From NCBI GenBank assembly GCA_001896885.1, contig MKRJ01000006.1, forward strand, positions 1-64,000: a stretch of 64,000 nucleotides of DNA, read 5' to 3'. Shown here one piece after another: positions 55,385-64,000 of this stretch; position 1 is the stretch's first letter; the number at the start of each line of letters is the position of its first letter. Source of the DNA: Rhizobiales bacterium 65-79. GTDB lineage: Bacteria; Pseudomonadota; Alphaproteobacteria; Rhizobiales; Rhizobiaceae. Under the pieces are notes generated by a model. The model was not told the DNA's origin and did not search any database. It saw only the letters and a program-made list of their open reading frames with translations. A program made the position numbers and the translations under genes.

Positions 55385-56956
55385 CTATTCCGCCGCGCCC
55401 CAACCGCCGCCGTTTGCGGTCGTGATTTCGACCGTGTCGCCCGGCGCAAGCCGCAGCCCGCTGACGAACGCATACGCTTCGCGACCGGCGTCCGCCCGGA
55501 CGATTGCGATGCCGTTCGTGCCGCCGTTTCCGCCGCCCGCAAGCCCCCAGACGGGTTCCCTGTTGCGGCTGTAGCCGGCGGAAAGCACCGCCGGCGCGCG
55601 CAGCCGGTAGGCAAGCGACAGGCCCTTGCCGCCCGAGTGCCGGCCTCTGCCCTCCGCGGTCTCATTGAGGTGCTTATACATCACCTCGAAACCGTAGCGG
55701 GCCTCGCAGATTTCCACGGGGCAGTTGTAGGTTTCCCCATGGCTCGCCGAATACATGGCGTCGAGCCCGTCGCGCGAAGCCGTGGCGCCCCAGCCGCCCA
55801 TTTGCGGCTCCACCATGGTGAAGCGACGGCCGGCATCGGGATGGATGCCGGCGATCACCGTGCCGCAGATCGAAGCGAAATGGCCGGCGGGCAGCGTATC
55901 GGGCATGGCGCGGGCCATGCAGCGCCAGAGCATGTCGTAAAGCCGGATGCGCGTCTCGAAATAATAACCGTGCGGAGCGGTGCCTTCTGCGTGGAAGATG
56001 GTGCCGGGTTCGGTGACGACATGAAGCGGACGGAACGAACCGGCGTTGGCAAAGAGGGTGGGGTCGGTGAGCGCCTTGAAGATCATCTGCGCCGAAATCA
56101 CGGCCCCGTCGCGGCTGGTGTTGTAGGGCGCGTTCCGCTGCCCCGGATTCCCGGTGAGATCGACCAGGAACCGTTCGGGCGAGATGGTGATCGCCGCTTT
56201 CCAGAGTGCGCCGTCGTCCTGTTCCTCCTCGATCGTGAAGGTGCCATGCGGCAAATTCCTCAACGCGGTCCTGGCACGCCGCTCGCCTTCCTCGAAAAGA
56301 TCACCCAGCGCGGCGCGGAAGGCCGCGAGCCCGTAGCTTTCCACGAGCTGGCGGATACGCGTCTCGGCCTTGCGGCTGGCCGCGACCTGCGCCCAGAGAT
56401 CGCCGCGAACGAAATCGGGCAGGCGCGAGTTCACCTCGATGATGTCGAAAACGCTGGCGATAGGTTTCCCACCCTCGAAGAGCTTTACCGCGGGCAGCCG
56501 CAGGCCTTCCTGGAATATCTCGCTCACATCCACGGCCATCGAGCCCGGCGTCCGCCCGCCGACATCGTTCCAGTGGGCGATGGAGGCCGTCCAGGCAATG
56601 CATTCGCCGGATGCGAAGACAGGGAGCGCGATGACCACGTCGTTCAGGTGCGTCACGCCGCCGAAATACGGATCGTTGGTGACGAAGAGATCGCCGTCGC
56701 GGATATTCGCGAGGCCGTGCAGTTCAACGATGCGCTTCACCGCCTTGTCGAGGACGCCGACGAAAGTCGGAATGCCGGCGCCGGAGCTCACCAGCTCGCC
56801 CGCGGCGTCAGTGATGCCGGTGCCTACGTCGAGCACCTCATAGATGATCGGGCTCATCGCCGTCTTCTTCAGAACGGCGAACATCTCGTCCGCGGCCGCC
56901 GTCAGCGCCCCCTGGATAACCGTCGTGGTGATCGCATCAAGCGGCTTGCCGACCAT
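55385..56956 (-). CDS. Hydantoinase B/oxoprolinase-type subunit (second HyuB)
   Basis: 523 aa. The HyuB family opening TADEMFAVLKKTAMSPIIYEVLD is followed by GITDAAGELVSSGAGIPTF, FVTNDPYFGGVTHLNDV and the central YNTSRDGAVISAQMIFK. HyuB works with HyuA in ATP-dependent opening of hydantoin, 5-oxoproline or similar rings. It is clearly a paralogue of the HyuB at 58975-60636 but lies at the far end of the operon, after the M24 peptidase. GGAGG lies 9 bases upstream of the ATG. Confidence 0.9.
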   Translation of the reverse strand: MVGKPLDAITTTVIQGALTAAADEMFAVLKKTAMSPIIYEVLDVGTGITDAAGELVSSGAGIPTFVGVLDKAVKRIVELHGLANIRDGDLFVTNDPYFGGVTHLNDVVIALPVFASGECIAWTASIAHWNDVGGRTPGSMAVDVSEIFQEGLRLPAVKLFEGGKPIASVFDIIEVNSRLPDFVRGDLWAQVAASRKAETRIRQLVESYGLAAFRAALGDLFEEGERRARTALRNLPHGTFTIEEEQDDGALWKAAITISPERFLVDLTGNPGQRNAPYNTSRDGAVISAQMIFKALTDPTLFANAGSFRPLHVVTEPGTIFHAEGTAPHGYYFETRIRLYDMLWRCMARAMPDTLPAGHFASICGTVIAGIHPDAGRRFTMVEPQMGGWGATASRDGLDAMYSASHGETYNCPVEICEARYGFEVMYKHLNETAEGRGRHSGGKGLSLAYRLRAPAVLSAGYSRNREPVWGLAGGGNGGTNGIAIVRADAGREAYAFVSGLRLAPGDTVEITTANGGGWGAAE

Positions 56957-56959
56957 CGC

Positions 56960-58057
56960 TCAGGCCTCCGCCACATGAAGGTCGCGCGGCAGCGAGGAGA
57001 GGATCTCCGGGCCGTCCTCGCGCACGATGACGATTTCCTCGAGCCGGATTCCGAAGCGGCCGGGGAGATAAATGCCCGGCTCGATCGAGAAGACCATACC
57101 CTCTTCCAGCACCGTCTCGGACGTCGCCGTAATATAGGGCGGCTCGTGGATGTCGACTCCGAGCCCGTGACCTGTCCGATGGACGAAATATTCGCCGTAG
57201 CCTGCGTCGGAAATGACCTTGCGCGCGGCGGCGTCCACGTCCCTGGCCTTGACGCCGGGCCGCACCGCGGCGAGCGCGGCACGAACGGCATTGTCCACGA
57301 TGGTGTGTATCTGGCCATAGCCCTCGGGCGGCTGGCCGACCGCGGCCATGCGGGTGATGTCGCTCGGATAGCCGCCCTTGAAGCCGCCGATGTCGATGAC
57401 GACCGCGTCGCCCTCGGCAAGCTTCCGCTCGCCCGCATGGTGGTGCGGGAAGGCGCCGTTGCCGCCGCCGCCGACGATCCAGAAGGCCGGCGCGGCGCCT
57501 TCCGAAGAGAAATGCGCCTTGATGACGCCCGCAAGCTCGGTTTCCGTCATGCCGGCGCGGATGGCGCCCAAAGCCGCCTGCATGGCGCGGTCGGCGATGC
57601 CCGCATTCATCTTCAGCGCCCTGTATTCGCTTTCGTCCTTGCGCATGCGAAGCGCACCGACCGTTTCGTCGGTGAAGCGGCGTTCCGCGTCCGGCAGCGC
57701 GTCGAGGAGAAGCAGCGCGAAGTCGGCCCGCATCGTCTCGTCTAGCGCCACCTTGCCGGGACTGCGTGCATCGACCGCCTCGAGCGCCGCGGCAAGCGCC
57801 GCGTGCGGCCCTTCCTCATCGCTCCACGCATGGAAGGCGATATCGGTCATCTCGCGCGACCCCTCGGCATTCAGCGCCGGCATCAGGAAGCATTCCTTCT
57901 CCAGACCCACCAGCAACAGGCAAGGCCGTTCGTCAGGGTGCGGATGGAAACCGACAAGCCACTGCATGTGGGAACCCGGTCCGAGCGCCACGAGATGGGT
58001 TCCGGTTGCACGCATCTTTTCGCGGAGCGCCGCGAAACGCGCCTGAATATTGGTCAT
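56960..58057 (-). CDS. M24-family Xaa-Pro peptidase
   Basis: 365 aa, normal length: N-terminal creatinase-like domain (1-125) and C-terminal metallopeptidase. Ligands: Asp in VVIDIGGFKGGYPSDITR (two Asp), His in YFVHRTGHGLGVDIHEPP, Glu in FSIEPGIYLPG and Glu in RLEEIVIV. Cleaves X-Pro bonds or related amides. ATG 58057 has GAGG 8 bases upstream. It sits between the racemase and the second HyuB gene. Confidence 0.92.
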   Translation of the reverse strand: MTNIQARFAALREKMRATGTHLVALGPGSHMQWLVGFHPHPDERPCLLLVGLEKECFLMPALNAEGSREMTDIAFHAWSDEEGPHAALAAALEAVDARSPGKVALDETMRADFALLLLDALPDAERRFTDETVGALRMRKDESEYRALKMNAGIADRAMQAALGAIRAGMTETELAGVIKAHFSSEGAAPAFWIVGGGGNGAFPHHHAGERKLAEGDAVVIDIGGFKGGYPSDITRMAAVGQPPEGYGQIHTIVDNAVRAALAAVRPGVKARDVDAAARKVISDAGYGEYFVHRTGHGLGVDIHEPPYITATSETVLEEGMVFSIEPGIYLPGRFGIRLEEIVIVREDGPEILSSLPRDLHVAEA

Positions 58058-58111
58058 ATGGTTTCCTCTCAGTCCTGTCGTTCTTTCCACCCCCGGAAGA
58101 GGGTCGCGGCG

Positions 58112-58948
58112 TCAAGCCGCCTTTCGCTGCGGGCCGGGCGCTTCGGCCCCCACGACGATGCGGCTGCCGAAAACATCGCCGCCATCGAAGCCGCCGATCG
58201 CGCGCATCTCTTCTTCCGAAGGCGATTCGCAGGACCATCGGCGGCTCGGCTTCCAGCCGCATTGCCGCCTCAGCACGGCGCCGTATTCGGCCCGCTTCAA
58301 GGCAGCGATGGACGGGTCGATCACCGGAACGCCGAGCCTTGCTTCCACCTCGTGGTAGAAGCCGACTTCCATCGTGCAGCCAAGGATCAGTGCCTCGGCA
58401 AAATCCTCTTCCACCGCCTTGCGTCCTGCCTCGATCAGCCGCCGCCCCGTTTCGGCATGGTCCCGCTGAAACTCGGTGACCCCCATCTCGACATGGTAGA
58501 ACCCCGAGAGACGGTGCTCGTGACCGTGTTCGCGCACGGTGGAATGCATCTGGTGCACCCATTTGCGCCGCCCCACGATGATGCCGAAACGATTGGCGAG
58601 GCTCGCCGCGATCTCGCACGAAGCGACGCATGGCGCCGTCACGATCATCTCGCCCGACACCTCGCGCGCATCATGCAGCGCGGTATCGTAGAAGCAGCCG
58701 ATGGCGAAGGCGTCGAAGCCCTCGCGCGCCGCCTGCCGCGCAGCCCTTACGATCCCGCGCGTCGCCATCGCTTCGTAGGCCCGGAACTCGATATGGCTGA
58801 GGCGGCCTTCCCTTTCCGGTAGCGAGGTCACATGCACCTCGGTGCCGGGCAGCTTGTGCCGGCGCGCCATGTCCGCGAAGACATCGTCATGCGCTCCGCC
58901 GCCTACGACCGGGCTGAAATACATTATTTTCAGGGGCTTCTCGCTCAT
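58112..58948 (-). CDS. Aspartate/glutamate/hydantoin racemase family protein
   Basis: 278 aa, with both racemase half-sites: FDAFAIGCFYDTALHDAREV (first Cys) and EALILGCTMEVGFYHEVEARLGVPVID (second Cys), matching the hydantoin racemase/Asp-Glu racemase fold. A role in racemising hydantoins or N-carbamoyl amino acids fits its place between HyuB genes. ATG 58948 follows GGGAGGG closely (4-5 bases). Carries an atypical C-terminal extension (about 225-278) rich in Arg/Ser. Confidence 0.85.
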   Translation of the reverse strand: MSEKPLKIMYFSPVVGGGAHDDVFADMARRHKLPGTEVHVTSLPEREGRLSHIEFRAYEAMATRGIVRAARQAAREGFDAFAIGCFYDTALHDAREVSGEMIVTAPCVASCEIAASLANRFGIIVGRRKWVHQMHSTVREHGHEHRLSGFYHVEMGVTEFQRDHAETGRRLIEAGRKAVEEDFAEALILGCTMEVGFYHEVEARLGVPVIDPSIAALKRAEYGAVLRRQCGWKPSRRWSCESPSEEEMRAIGGFDGGDVFGSRIVVGAEAPGPQRKAA

Positions 58949-58974
58949 CGATCCCTCCCTTGCGGGGTTTGCGT

Positions 58975-60636
58975 TCATCTCGCCGGCCCGTACACATCCG
59001 CCGCCCGCTCCGGCGCGATCAGCCCGTTGCGGATGTCCTCGGCGACCGCCGCCCGATCGCGTTCCTTCGGGTCGCCGAGGCCACCGCCATTACCGGTGAC
59101 CACGCGGATGACGTCGTCGGTGTGCGTCATCAGGCCCGAGACGAAGGCGAACCGCTCCCGGCTTCCGTCCTTGCGGATCACCTCCACATAGTTCGGCGAG
59201 CCTTCCCGGCCGCCGTCGAGCGGCCAGGCGGGGAATTTGGAGCGGGTATAGCCGGCCGTCAGGAAGCCGTTATCGGCACGCACGCGGTAGTCCATGACGA
59301 TGCCGTGGCCGCCGGCATACCTGCCCTCGCCTCCCGGCTCGACGTTGAGTTCCATCCGGTCGACGATCAGGCCATTGCGCGCCTCGTTGATCTCGGCGGG
59401 GCAATTGTAGGTCTCCCCGTGAAAGCCGCAGAAGACGGCACTGTTGCCGTCGCGCCCGCGCGAGGCGCCCCAGCCGCCGAGCTGCGGCTCGATGATCGTG
59501 TATTGCCGGCCCGTATCCGGGTGGATGCCGCCGATGAACGTGCCGCAGACGGAGGCGAAATGGCCGGCCGCGAGCCGCTCCGGCATATGCGCGGCAAGGC
59601 AGCGCCACATGATGTCGTAAACCCGGAGCTCGATCTCGTAGTAGAAGCCGATCGGCGCGGGTTCCTTCGCATGGAACACCGAGCCCTCGCGGGTAAGGAG
59701 CCGTATCGGCCGGAACGAACCCTCATTCGCCGGCGAATAGGGATCGGTCAGCGACTTGAAGATCATCTGCGCCGCCACCATGACGCCGTCTCGGCTGGTG
59801 TTCACCGGGCTCGCCGACTGGTCGGGATTGTCCCTCAGATCGACGGTGAAGGCCTCCTCGTCGATGGTGATCCGGACGTTGAAGACGCGCCCGTCATCCT
59901 GCTCTTCGGAAAGCTCGAACGTGCCCTTCGGCAGTTTCGCCAGTTCCTTCAGCGAAACCTCCTCGCCGAAATCCATGAACGAGGCCATGGCGTTCTCGAA
60001 GGTCGCGGTCCCATATTTTTCGGCGAGTTCGGCAAGGCGCCGCGCCCCGATCCTGACGGAAGCGATTGCGGCCCAGACATCGCCCTCGAGCACGTCGGGC
60101 ATGCGCGAATTGACCTTGATGATGTCGAAGACGGGACGAATGGGCTCGCCCTTCGCGATCAGCTTGACGGCGGGAAGCCTCAGCCCCTCCTGATAGATCT
60201 CCGTCGCCTCGCCGGTCAGCGAACCGGGCGCCATGCCGCCGACGTCCGAATTGTGGGCGATGTTGGCCGTCCAGGCGATGATCTTGCCTTCCGCGAAGAC
60301 CGGCATGGCGACGACGATGTCGTTCAGATGGGTGACGCCGCCATAGTAGGGATCGTTGGTGACGAACACGTCGCCCGGCTCGATCCCGCCCGCCGCGCCG
60401 AATTTCTTCACCATCACCTTCACGGCCTTGTCGAGCACGCCGATGAAGGCGGGAATGCCGGCGCCCGACGAGGCAAGTGCGCCGTTGGCGTCGGTGATGC
60501 CGGTGCCCATGTCCAGCACCTCGTAGATGATGGAACTCATCGCCGTCTTCTTCATGACGGCGAACATCTCGTCGGCGGTCGCCTGAAGGGAATTCTGGAT
60601 GATTTCCAGCGTGATCGGATCGTTGACAGCTACCAA
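58975..60636 (-). CDS. Hydantoinase B/oxoprolinase-type subunit (first HyuB)
   Basis: About 553 aa. Same motifs as the other HyuB (TADEMFAVMKKTAMSSIIYEV, ITDANGALASSGAGIPAF, FVTNDPYYGGVTHLNDI). I favour a TTG start at 60636 because AGGAG ends 7 bases upstream; a GTG at 60651 is alternative but would sit across the stop of hyuA, with no ribosome site. It directly follows hyuA and is the natural partner of it. Confidence 0.9.
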   Translation of the reverse strand: MVAVNDPITLEIIQNSLQATADEMFAVMKKTAMSSIIYEVLDMGTGITDANGALASSGAGIPAFIGVLDKAVKVMVKKFGAAGGIEPGDVFVTNDPYYGGVTHLNDIVVAMPVFAEGKIIAWTANIAHNSDVGGMAPGSLTGEATEIYQEGLRLPAVKLIAKGEPIRPVFDIIKVNSRMPDVLEGDVWAAIASVRIGARRLAELAEKYGTATFENAMASFMDFGEEVSLKELAKLPKGTFELSEEQDDGRVFNVRITIDEEAFTVDLRDNPDQSASPVNTSRDGVMVAAQMIFKSLTDPYSPANEGSFRPIRLLTREGSVFHAKEPAPIGFYYEIELRVYDIMWRCLAAHMPERLAAGHFASVCGTFIGGIHPDTGRQYTIIEPQLGGWGASRGRDGNSAVFCGFHGETYNCPAEINEARNGLIVDRMELNVEPGGEGRYAGGHGIVMDYRVRADNGFLTAGYTRSKFPAWPLDGGREGSPNYVEVIRKDGSRERFAFVSGLMTHTDDVIRVVTGNGGGLGDPKERDRAAVAEDIRNGLIAPERAADVYGPAR

Positions 60637-60647
60637 CTTCTTTCTCC

Positions 60648-62723
60648 TCACGGGGCAATCATGATGTGGATGTTGCGATAGCCGTCGACCGTCACCGAGT
60701 TGCCCGGATGGACGACGACGGTCGTACCCGGATCCTCGACGATCGCCGGGCCGGTGAAAGCCATTCCGGGCTCGAGCTTCTCGCCGTCATAGATCGTCGC
60801 CTCATGCACGCCTTCCAGAGCGTAATCGACCTTGCGTCGACCTTTGACGGCGGCCGCGGGCGACGTGCCGGTCGCATCGCGCTTCGCCATCTTCAGCTTG
60901 CCGACCTCCGCCGAGGCGACGAGATGGATGCCCACCATCTCCACCGGCGCGTCGAGCCGGTAGGTGTATTCGCGCTCGTAGGTTTCGTGGAAAGCGGTCT
61001 CGATGGAGGACAACCGGTCGTCTGTAACCTTGCCGCCGTCGAGCAGCACTTCGGTCGTGTGCTCCTGGTTCTGGTAGCGGAATTTGCCGTAGCGCAGCAT
61101 CCGCACCTTTGCCGGATCGACGCCCTCGGCAGCGAACTGGCGCCGCGCGCGTTCCTCCGTCTCGGCGAAGAGCGCCTCGATGCCCTCCGCCGCGCCGCGT
61201 TTCAGGTCGGCGAGCCGCGTGACGAAATAATCCCGGCGCAGGTCCGACATCATCATGCCCCAGGCGGAGAAGACGGAGGCTCCCGCGGGAATGACGACCT
61301 TGCCGATGCCGAGTTCGGCGGCCAGCGCCACAGCGTGCATCGCGCCACCGCCGCCGAAGGCGATCATGGTGAAGTCGCGCGGATCGTGCCCGCGGTTGAG
61401 CGAGACGAGCTTCAGCGCATTGACCATGTTGTTGTTGGCGATGCGGATGATGCCGCGCGCGGCTTCCTCGGGGCTCACGCCGAGCTTCCCGCCGACCGCG
61501 CCGATGGCGGCGCCGGCGGCTTCCATGTCGGCCTCGATGGCGCCGCCGCAGAAATAATCCCTGTTGATGCGGCCGAGCCAGAGATTGGCGTCGGTGGTCG
61601 TCGCCTCCTTGCCGCCCCGCCCGTAGGCGGCCGGCCCTGGCACGGCGCCAGCCGATTGCGGACCGACATGGAGCTTGCCGAATTCATCCACCCAGGCGAT
61701 CGAGCCGCCGCCATTGCCGATCTCGACAAGGTCGACCACCGGCACCATGATCGGATAGCCGGCGGAGGTGCGGTCGCGCTCGATCCAGTAGTCGGTCATG
61801 ATCTTGACCTGCCCGTTCTCGATGAGCGAGCACTTCGCCGTCGTGCCGCCGATGTCGAGCGCGATCACGTTGGGTTCGCCGATGAGCTTGCCGAGTTCGG
61901 CCGCGCCCCAGAAGCCGGAGGCCGGCCCCGATTCGACCATCGTGATGGGGATACGCGAGACGGCTTCCAGCGTATCGACGCCGCAGTTCGACTGCATGAT
62001 GTAGGGGCTTCTGGAAAAGCCGCGCTCGCCGAGGCCGTCATTAAGGCGTGAGAGATAGCGTTCGGCCGTCGGCTGCACATAGGCGGAAAGCACGGCCGTA
62101 TTGGTGCGCTCGTATTCGCGCCATTCGCGCGTGATCTGGTGCGAAGCGACGACGGAGACTTCCGGCCAGAGCTTGCGCACCGCCTCGACGGTCCTCTGTT
62201 CATGCGTCGGATCGGCGTAGGAATGCAGGAAGGAGATCGCCACCGCCTCGACGCCGTCGGCCTTGAAATCGTCGACGATCGCGGCAAGCCCCGACAGGTC
62301 GAGCGACCGCATCTCCTCGCCCTTGTAGCTCATGCGGCCAGGAAGCTCGCGGCGCAGGTAGCGCGGTACGAAGGGCTTCGGCTTCTCATAATGGAGGTTG
62401 AAGAAATCGGGGCGGTTGCCGCGCGCGATCTCCAGCGTATCGCGAAAACCTTCCGTCGTGATCAGCCCGACCTTGACGCCCTTGCGCTCCGTGAGAGCGT
62501 TGATGACAACCGTCGTGCCGTGGGCCAGGAAATCGACGCTCGCCGGATCGATGCCGCCCTTTTCCAGAACGTTGAGCACGCCTTGCTCGAAATTGGGCGG
62601 AGTGGTGTCGGACTTCGCGGTGACAATGCTGAACTCGCCCGTTCTGTTGTCGGTCTCGAAGGCGACAAGGTCGGTGAAGGTGCCGCCGACATCGGTGGCG
62701 ACGCGAATGGTTTTATCGGCCAT
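60648..62723 (-). CDS. Hydantoinase A/oxoprolinase-type subunit
   Basis: 691 aa. N-terminal actin-like ATP fold: VATDVGGTFTDLVAFE, DFLAHGTTVVINALTERKGVKVGLI, then NVIALDIGGTTAKCSLI and GGGGAMHAVALAAELGI. Works with HyuB in ATP-dependent hydrolysis of hydantoin, 5-oxoproline or a related amide ring (acetone carboxylase is a distant relative). GGAGGAG lies 8 bases upstream of the ATG. It overlaps the GAF gene by 11 bp. Confidence 0.93.
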   Translation of the reverse strand: MADKTIRVATDVGGTFTDLVAFETDNRTGEFSIVTAKSDTTPPNFEQGVLNVLEKGGIDPASVDFLAHGTTVVINALTERKGVKVGLITTEGFRDTLEIARGNRPDFFNLHYEKPKPFVPRYLRRELPGRMSYKGEEMRSLDLSGLAAIVDDFKADGVEAVAISFLHSYADPTHEQRTVEAVRKLWPEVSVVASHQITREWREYERTNTAVLSAYVQPTAERYLSRLNDGLGERGFSRSPYIMQSNCGVDTLEAVSRIPITMVESGPASGFWGAAELGKLIGEPNVIALDIGGTTAKCSLIENGQVKIMTDYWIERDRTSAGYPIMVPVVDLVEIGNGGGSIAWVDEFGKLHVGPQSAGAVPGPAAYGRGGKEATTTDANLWLGRINRDYFCGGAIEADMEAAGAAIGAVGGKLGVSPEEAARGIIRIANNNMVNALKLVSLNRGHDPRDFTMIAFGGGGAMHAVALAAELGIGKVVIPAGASVFSAWGMMMSDLRRDYFVTRLADLKRGAAEGIEALFAETEERARRQFAAEGVDPAKVRMLRYGKFRYQNQEHTTEVLLDGGKVTDDRLSSIETAFHETYEREYTYRLDAPVEMVGIHLVASAEVGKLKMAKRDATGTSPAAAVKGRRKVDYALEGVHEATIYDGEKLEPGMAFTGPAIVEDPGTTVVVHPGNSVTVDGYRNIHIMIAP

Positions 62724-63237
62724 CGGTGGACTCCTCCGGGGTGGTTTCTTTGCGCGCGGCGCGTTCGTTGAGGAGCAAGCATGCGGCGCCGGGCAGCTTC
62801 AGCGTTTCGGCGGCCTTCACCCGCGCGTCGGTGTAGAAGCCGGCCTCATGCAGGCAATTGATCGTTCCGATCACGTCGCCCTGGACGACGACCGGCACGT
62901 TGATAACCGATTCGCAGCCGAGCGACTGGATCAGCTCATGATCGTAGAAGACGGCCCGGATGCCTTCGATGTCGTTGGCCACGAAGGTGCGCCGCTTCTC
63001 CATCACCTCGATCGACCAGTGCGTACGATTGGCGGGCTTCGTTCCCGAGACCGGATAGGCGTCGGGCATGTTGGTATAGATGCGCTGGGCCATGCCGGTT
63101 GCGCCGTCGAATGCCATCACCGTGAAGAGCTTGACGCCGACGGCCTCCTCAGTCAGCGCGCACAGCGCGTCGAAGACCGCTTCCGGCTGGCCGTTTGCGG
63201 CGGCCATGGCCATGGTGAAATGTGAATAGTCAGGCAC
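62713..63237 (-). CDS. GAF-domain protein
   Basis: 174 aa, a single GAF domain (about 15-155: LTEEAVGVKLFTVMAFD, YPVSGTKPANRTHWSIEVMEKRRTF, LGCESVINVPVVVQGDVIGTINCLHE). GAF domains bind small ligands; there is no DNA-binding or enzymatic domain, so a ligand-binding or allosteric role is likely. GTG start at 63237 lies 8 bp inside the ATPase gene, with AAGGA 6 bases upstream. Position between transporter and hydantoinase genes suggests it monitors the imported compound. Confidence 0.82.
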   Translation of the reverse strand: MPDYSHFTMAMAAANGQPEAVFDALCALTEEAVGVKLFTVMAFDGATGMAQRIYTNMPDAYPVSGTKPANRTHWSIEVMEKRRTFVANDIEGIRAVFYDHELIQSLGCESVINVPVVVQGDVIGTINCLHEAGFYTDARVKAAETLKLPGAACLLLNERAARKETTPEESTDGR

Positions 63238-64000
63238 TTTCGTTCCTTTCCCCGGTGAATTCCTCGGTGAGCTGCTCCCGCAGCGCCATTTCCGCATCGG
63301 TGACGACCGGAACCGCGCCGATGAGGCGGCGCGTATAGGGGCGTTCGGGCGTGCTGAAGATCGTCCCGGTCGCGCCGGTCTCGACCAGGCGACCCTTCTC
63401 GAAAACGGCGACGCGCTCGGCGATGTTGCGCACGACGGAAAGATCGTGCGTGATGAAGACGTAGGTGAGCCCGCGTGCCTTGCGCAGTTCCTGCAGGAGC
63501 CGTAGCACGCGCGCCTGGACAAGCACGTCGAGCGCCGAGGTGGGCTCGTCGAGCACCACGATTTCCGACCGGCAGGCAAGCGCCCGCGCGATCGCGACCC
63601 GCTGGCGCTGGCCGCCGGAAAGGGCGGCGGGCGCCCGTGTCATGAAGGAAGCCGGCAGCCCGACCTCCTCCAGCAGCCGGCCCACTTCCGCCCGCCGCTC
63701 GCTCTTTTTCCCGATGCCGTGCACGTCGAGGGCGAGCCGCAGCGAAACGCCGACGGAGCGCTGCGGGTTGAGTGCCGAAAGCGGGTTCTGCTGGACGAAC
63801 TGGATGAGGCGCCGATGCTTCAGCTCGCGCCGCGCGGGCAGCGGCGTCCCACGGTAGGCGATCGTCCCTGCCGTCGGCGGATAGACGCCAAGGATCATGT
63901 TGGCGAGCGTGCTCTTACCCGAGCCCGATTCGCCTACGATCGCCAGGCATTCGCCTTCGGCGACGTCGATCGACACGTCGTCTACGGCACGCACCTCGCG
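63230..64000 (-). CDS. Oligopeptide-type ABC ATPase (DppF/OppF-like), 5' end outside window
   Basis: At least 257 aa are visible; the gene continues beyond the right edge. Walker A GESGSGKST, Q-loop FVQQNPLSALNP, signature [16 protein letters not shown], Walker B IVVLDEPTSALD and switch ITHDLSVVRNIAERV are all canonical for the second ATPase of a Dpp/Opp importer. Its stop overlaps the GTG of the GAF gene. Permease and binding-protein genes are presumably further right. Confidence 0.92.
   Translation of the reverse strand, partial: REVRAVDDVSIDVAEGECLAIVGESGSGKSTLANMILGVYPPTAGTIAYRGTPLPARRELKHRRLIQFVQQNPLSALNPQRSVGVSLRLALDVHGIGKKSERRAEVGRLLEEVGLPASFMTRAPAALSGGQRQRVAIARALACRSEIVVLDEPTSALDVLVQARVLRLLQELRKARGLTYVFITHDLSVVRNIAERVAVFEKGRLVETGATGTIFSTPERPYTRRLIGAVPVVTDAEMALREQLTEEFTGERNESA

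Noticed and set aside
55212-55403. A 63-codon minus-strand open frame as a possible transposase fragment
   Set aside because: The segment TGLPANFLQNF to RRFPFKQRR looks vaguely protein-like, but I cannot match it to a family and it overlaps the HyuB gene end.
55370-57745. A 791-codon plus-strand open frame across the HyuB and M24 genes
   Set aside because: Low-complexity Arg/Asp/Gly-rich sequence, antisense to two genes with intact catalytic motifs.
58960-60681. A 573-codon plus-strand open frame opposite the first HyuB gene
   Set aside because: Shadow frame of the HyuB coding sequence, with no motif or ribosome-binding site of its own.

Overview
GC-rich alphaproteobacterial DNA, most likely from a Hyphomicrobiales (rhizobial/Phyllobacteriaceae-like) genome. 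The indicators are the complex I NDUFA9-like protein, a GST-fold FzlA-like protein next to queG, the short GpmA, DUF992, and many Liv/Dpp/Pot-type ABC cassettes. No CRISPR array, intact insertion sequence or replication origin was seen.

Layout. Positions 1-16.7 kb are core chromosome: the 3' end of rpsA with its terminator, a higBA toxin-antitoxin pair, an SDH-like/ferredoxin membrane protein coupled to an MscS channel, an NDUFA9-like protein, uppP, fzlA-like, queG, an epimerase, DUF992, mepA, glk, an MsbA-like exporter, dapB, gpmA and tRNA-Leu(CAG). Right of the tRNA lies a probable integrase remnant, and everything after it is accessory: DUF4336, an aldo/keto reductase and a LysR regulator.

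At 20-26.5 kb, a LuxR protein with every canonical acyl-homoserine-lactone (AHL) pocket residue is divergent from a five-gene Liv-type ABC operon. The last gene of that operon fuses the LivM permease to an alpha/beta hydrolase that resembles the AHL lactonase AidH. I propose an AHL uptake-and-degradation system; this is the most novel item in the window.

At 26.6-37 kb, a minus-strand ten-gene operon runs from an IclR regulator through NTF2-like, FAD oxidoreductase, cupin, a PotDABC-like importer and amidohydrolase genes to an aldehyde dehydrogenase. Its substrate is unknown.

At 37-55.2 kb there are three transcription units. The first encodes M24, M20 and M28 peptidases, an Asp/Glu racemase and a deacetylase. 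The second encodes a Dpp-type importer and an ornithine cyclodeaminase. The third encodes an isoaspartyl dipeptidase, an acyl-CoA ligase, a Zn-dehydrogenase and a thioesterase. Each unit is preceded by the same 35-bp element, 25-28 of 35 bases identical between copies, which ends in a TTGACA -35 box. This defines a peptide/modified-amino-acid regulon, probably controlled by the IclR protein at 43.6-44.3 kb.

From 55.4 kb to the right edge, a minus-strand operon carries an oligopeptide-type ABC ATPase (cut by the window edge), a GAF protein, HyuA, HyuB, a racemase, an M24 peptidase and a second HyuB. It probably handles hydantoin-, oxoproline- or peptide-like substrates.
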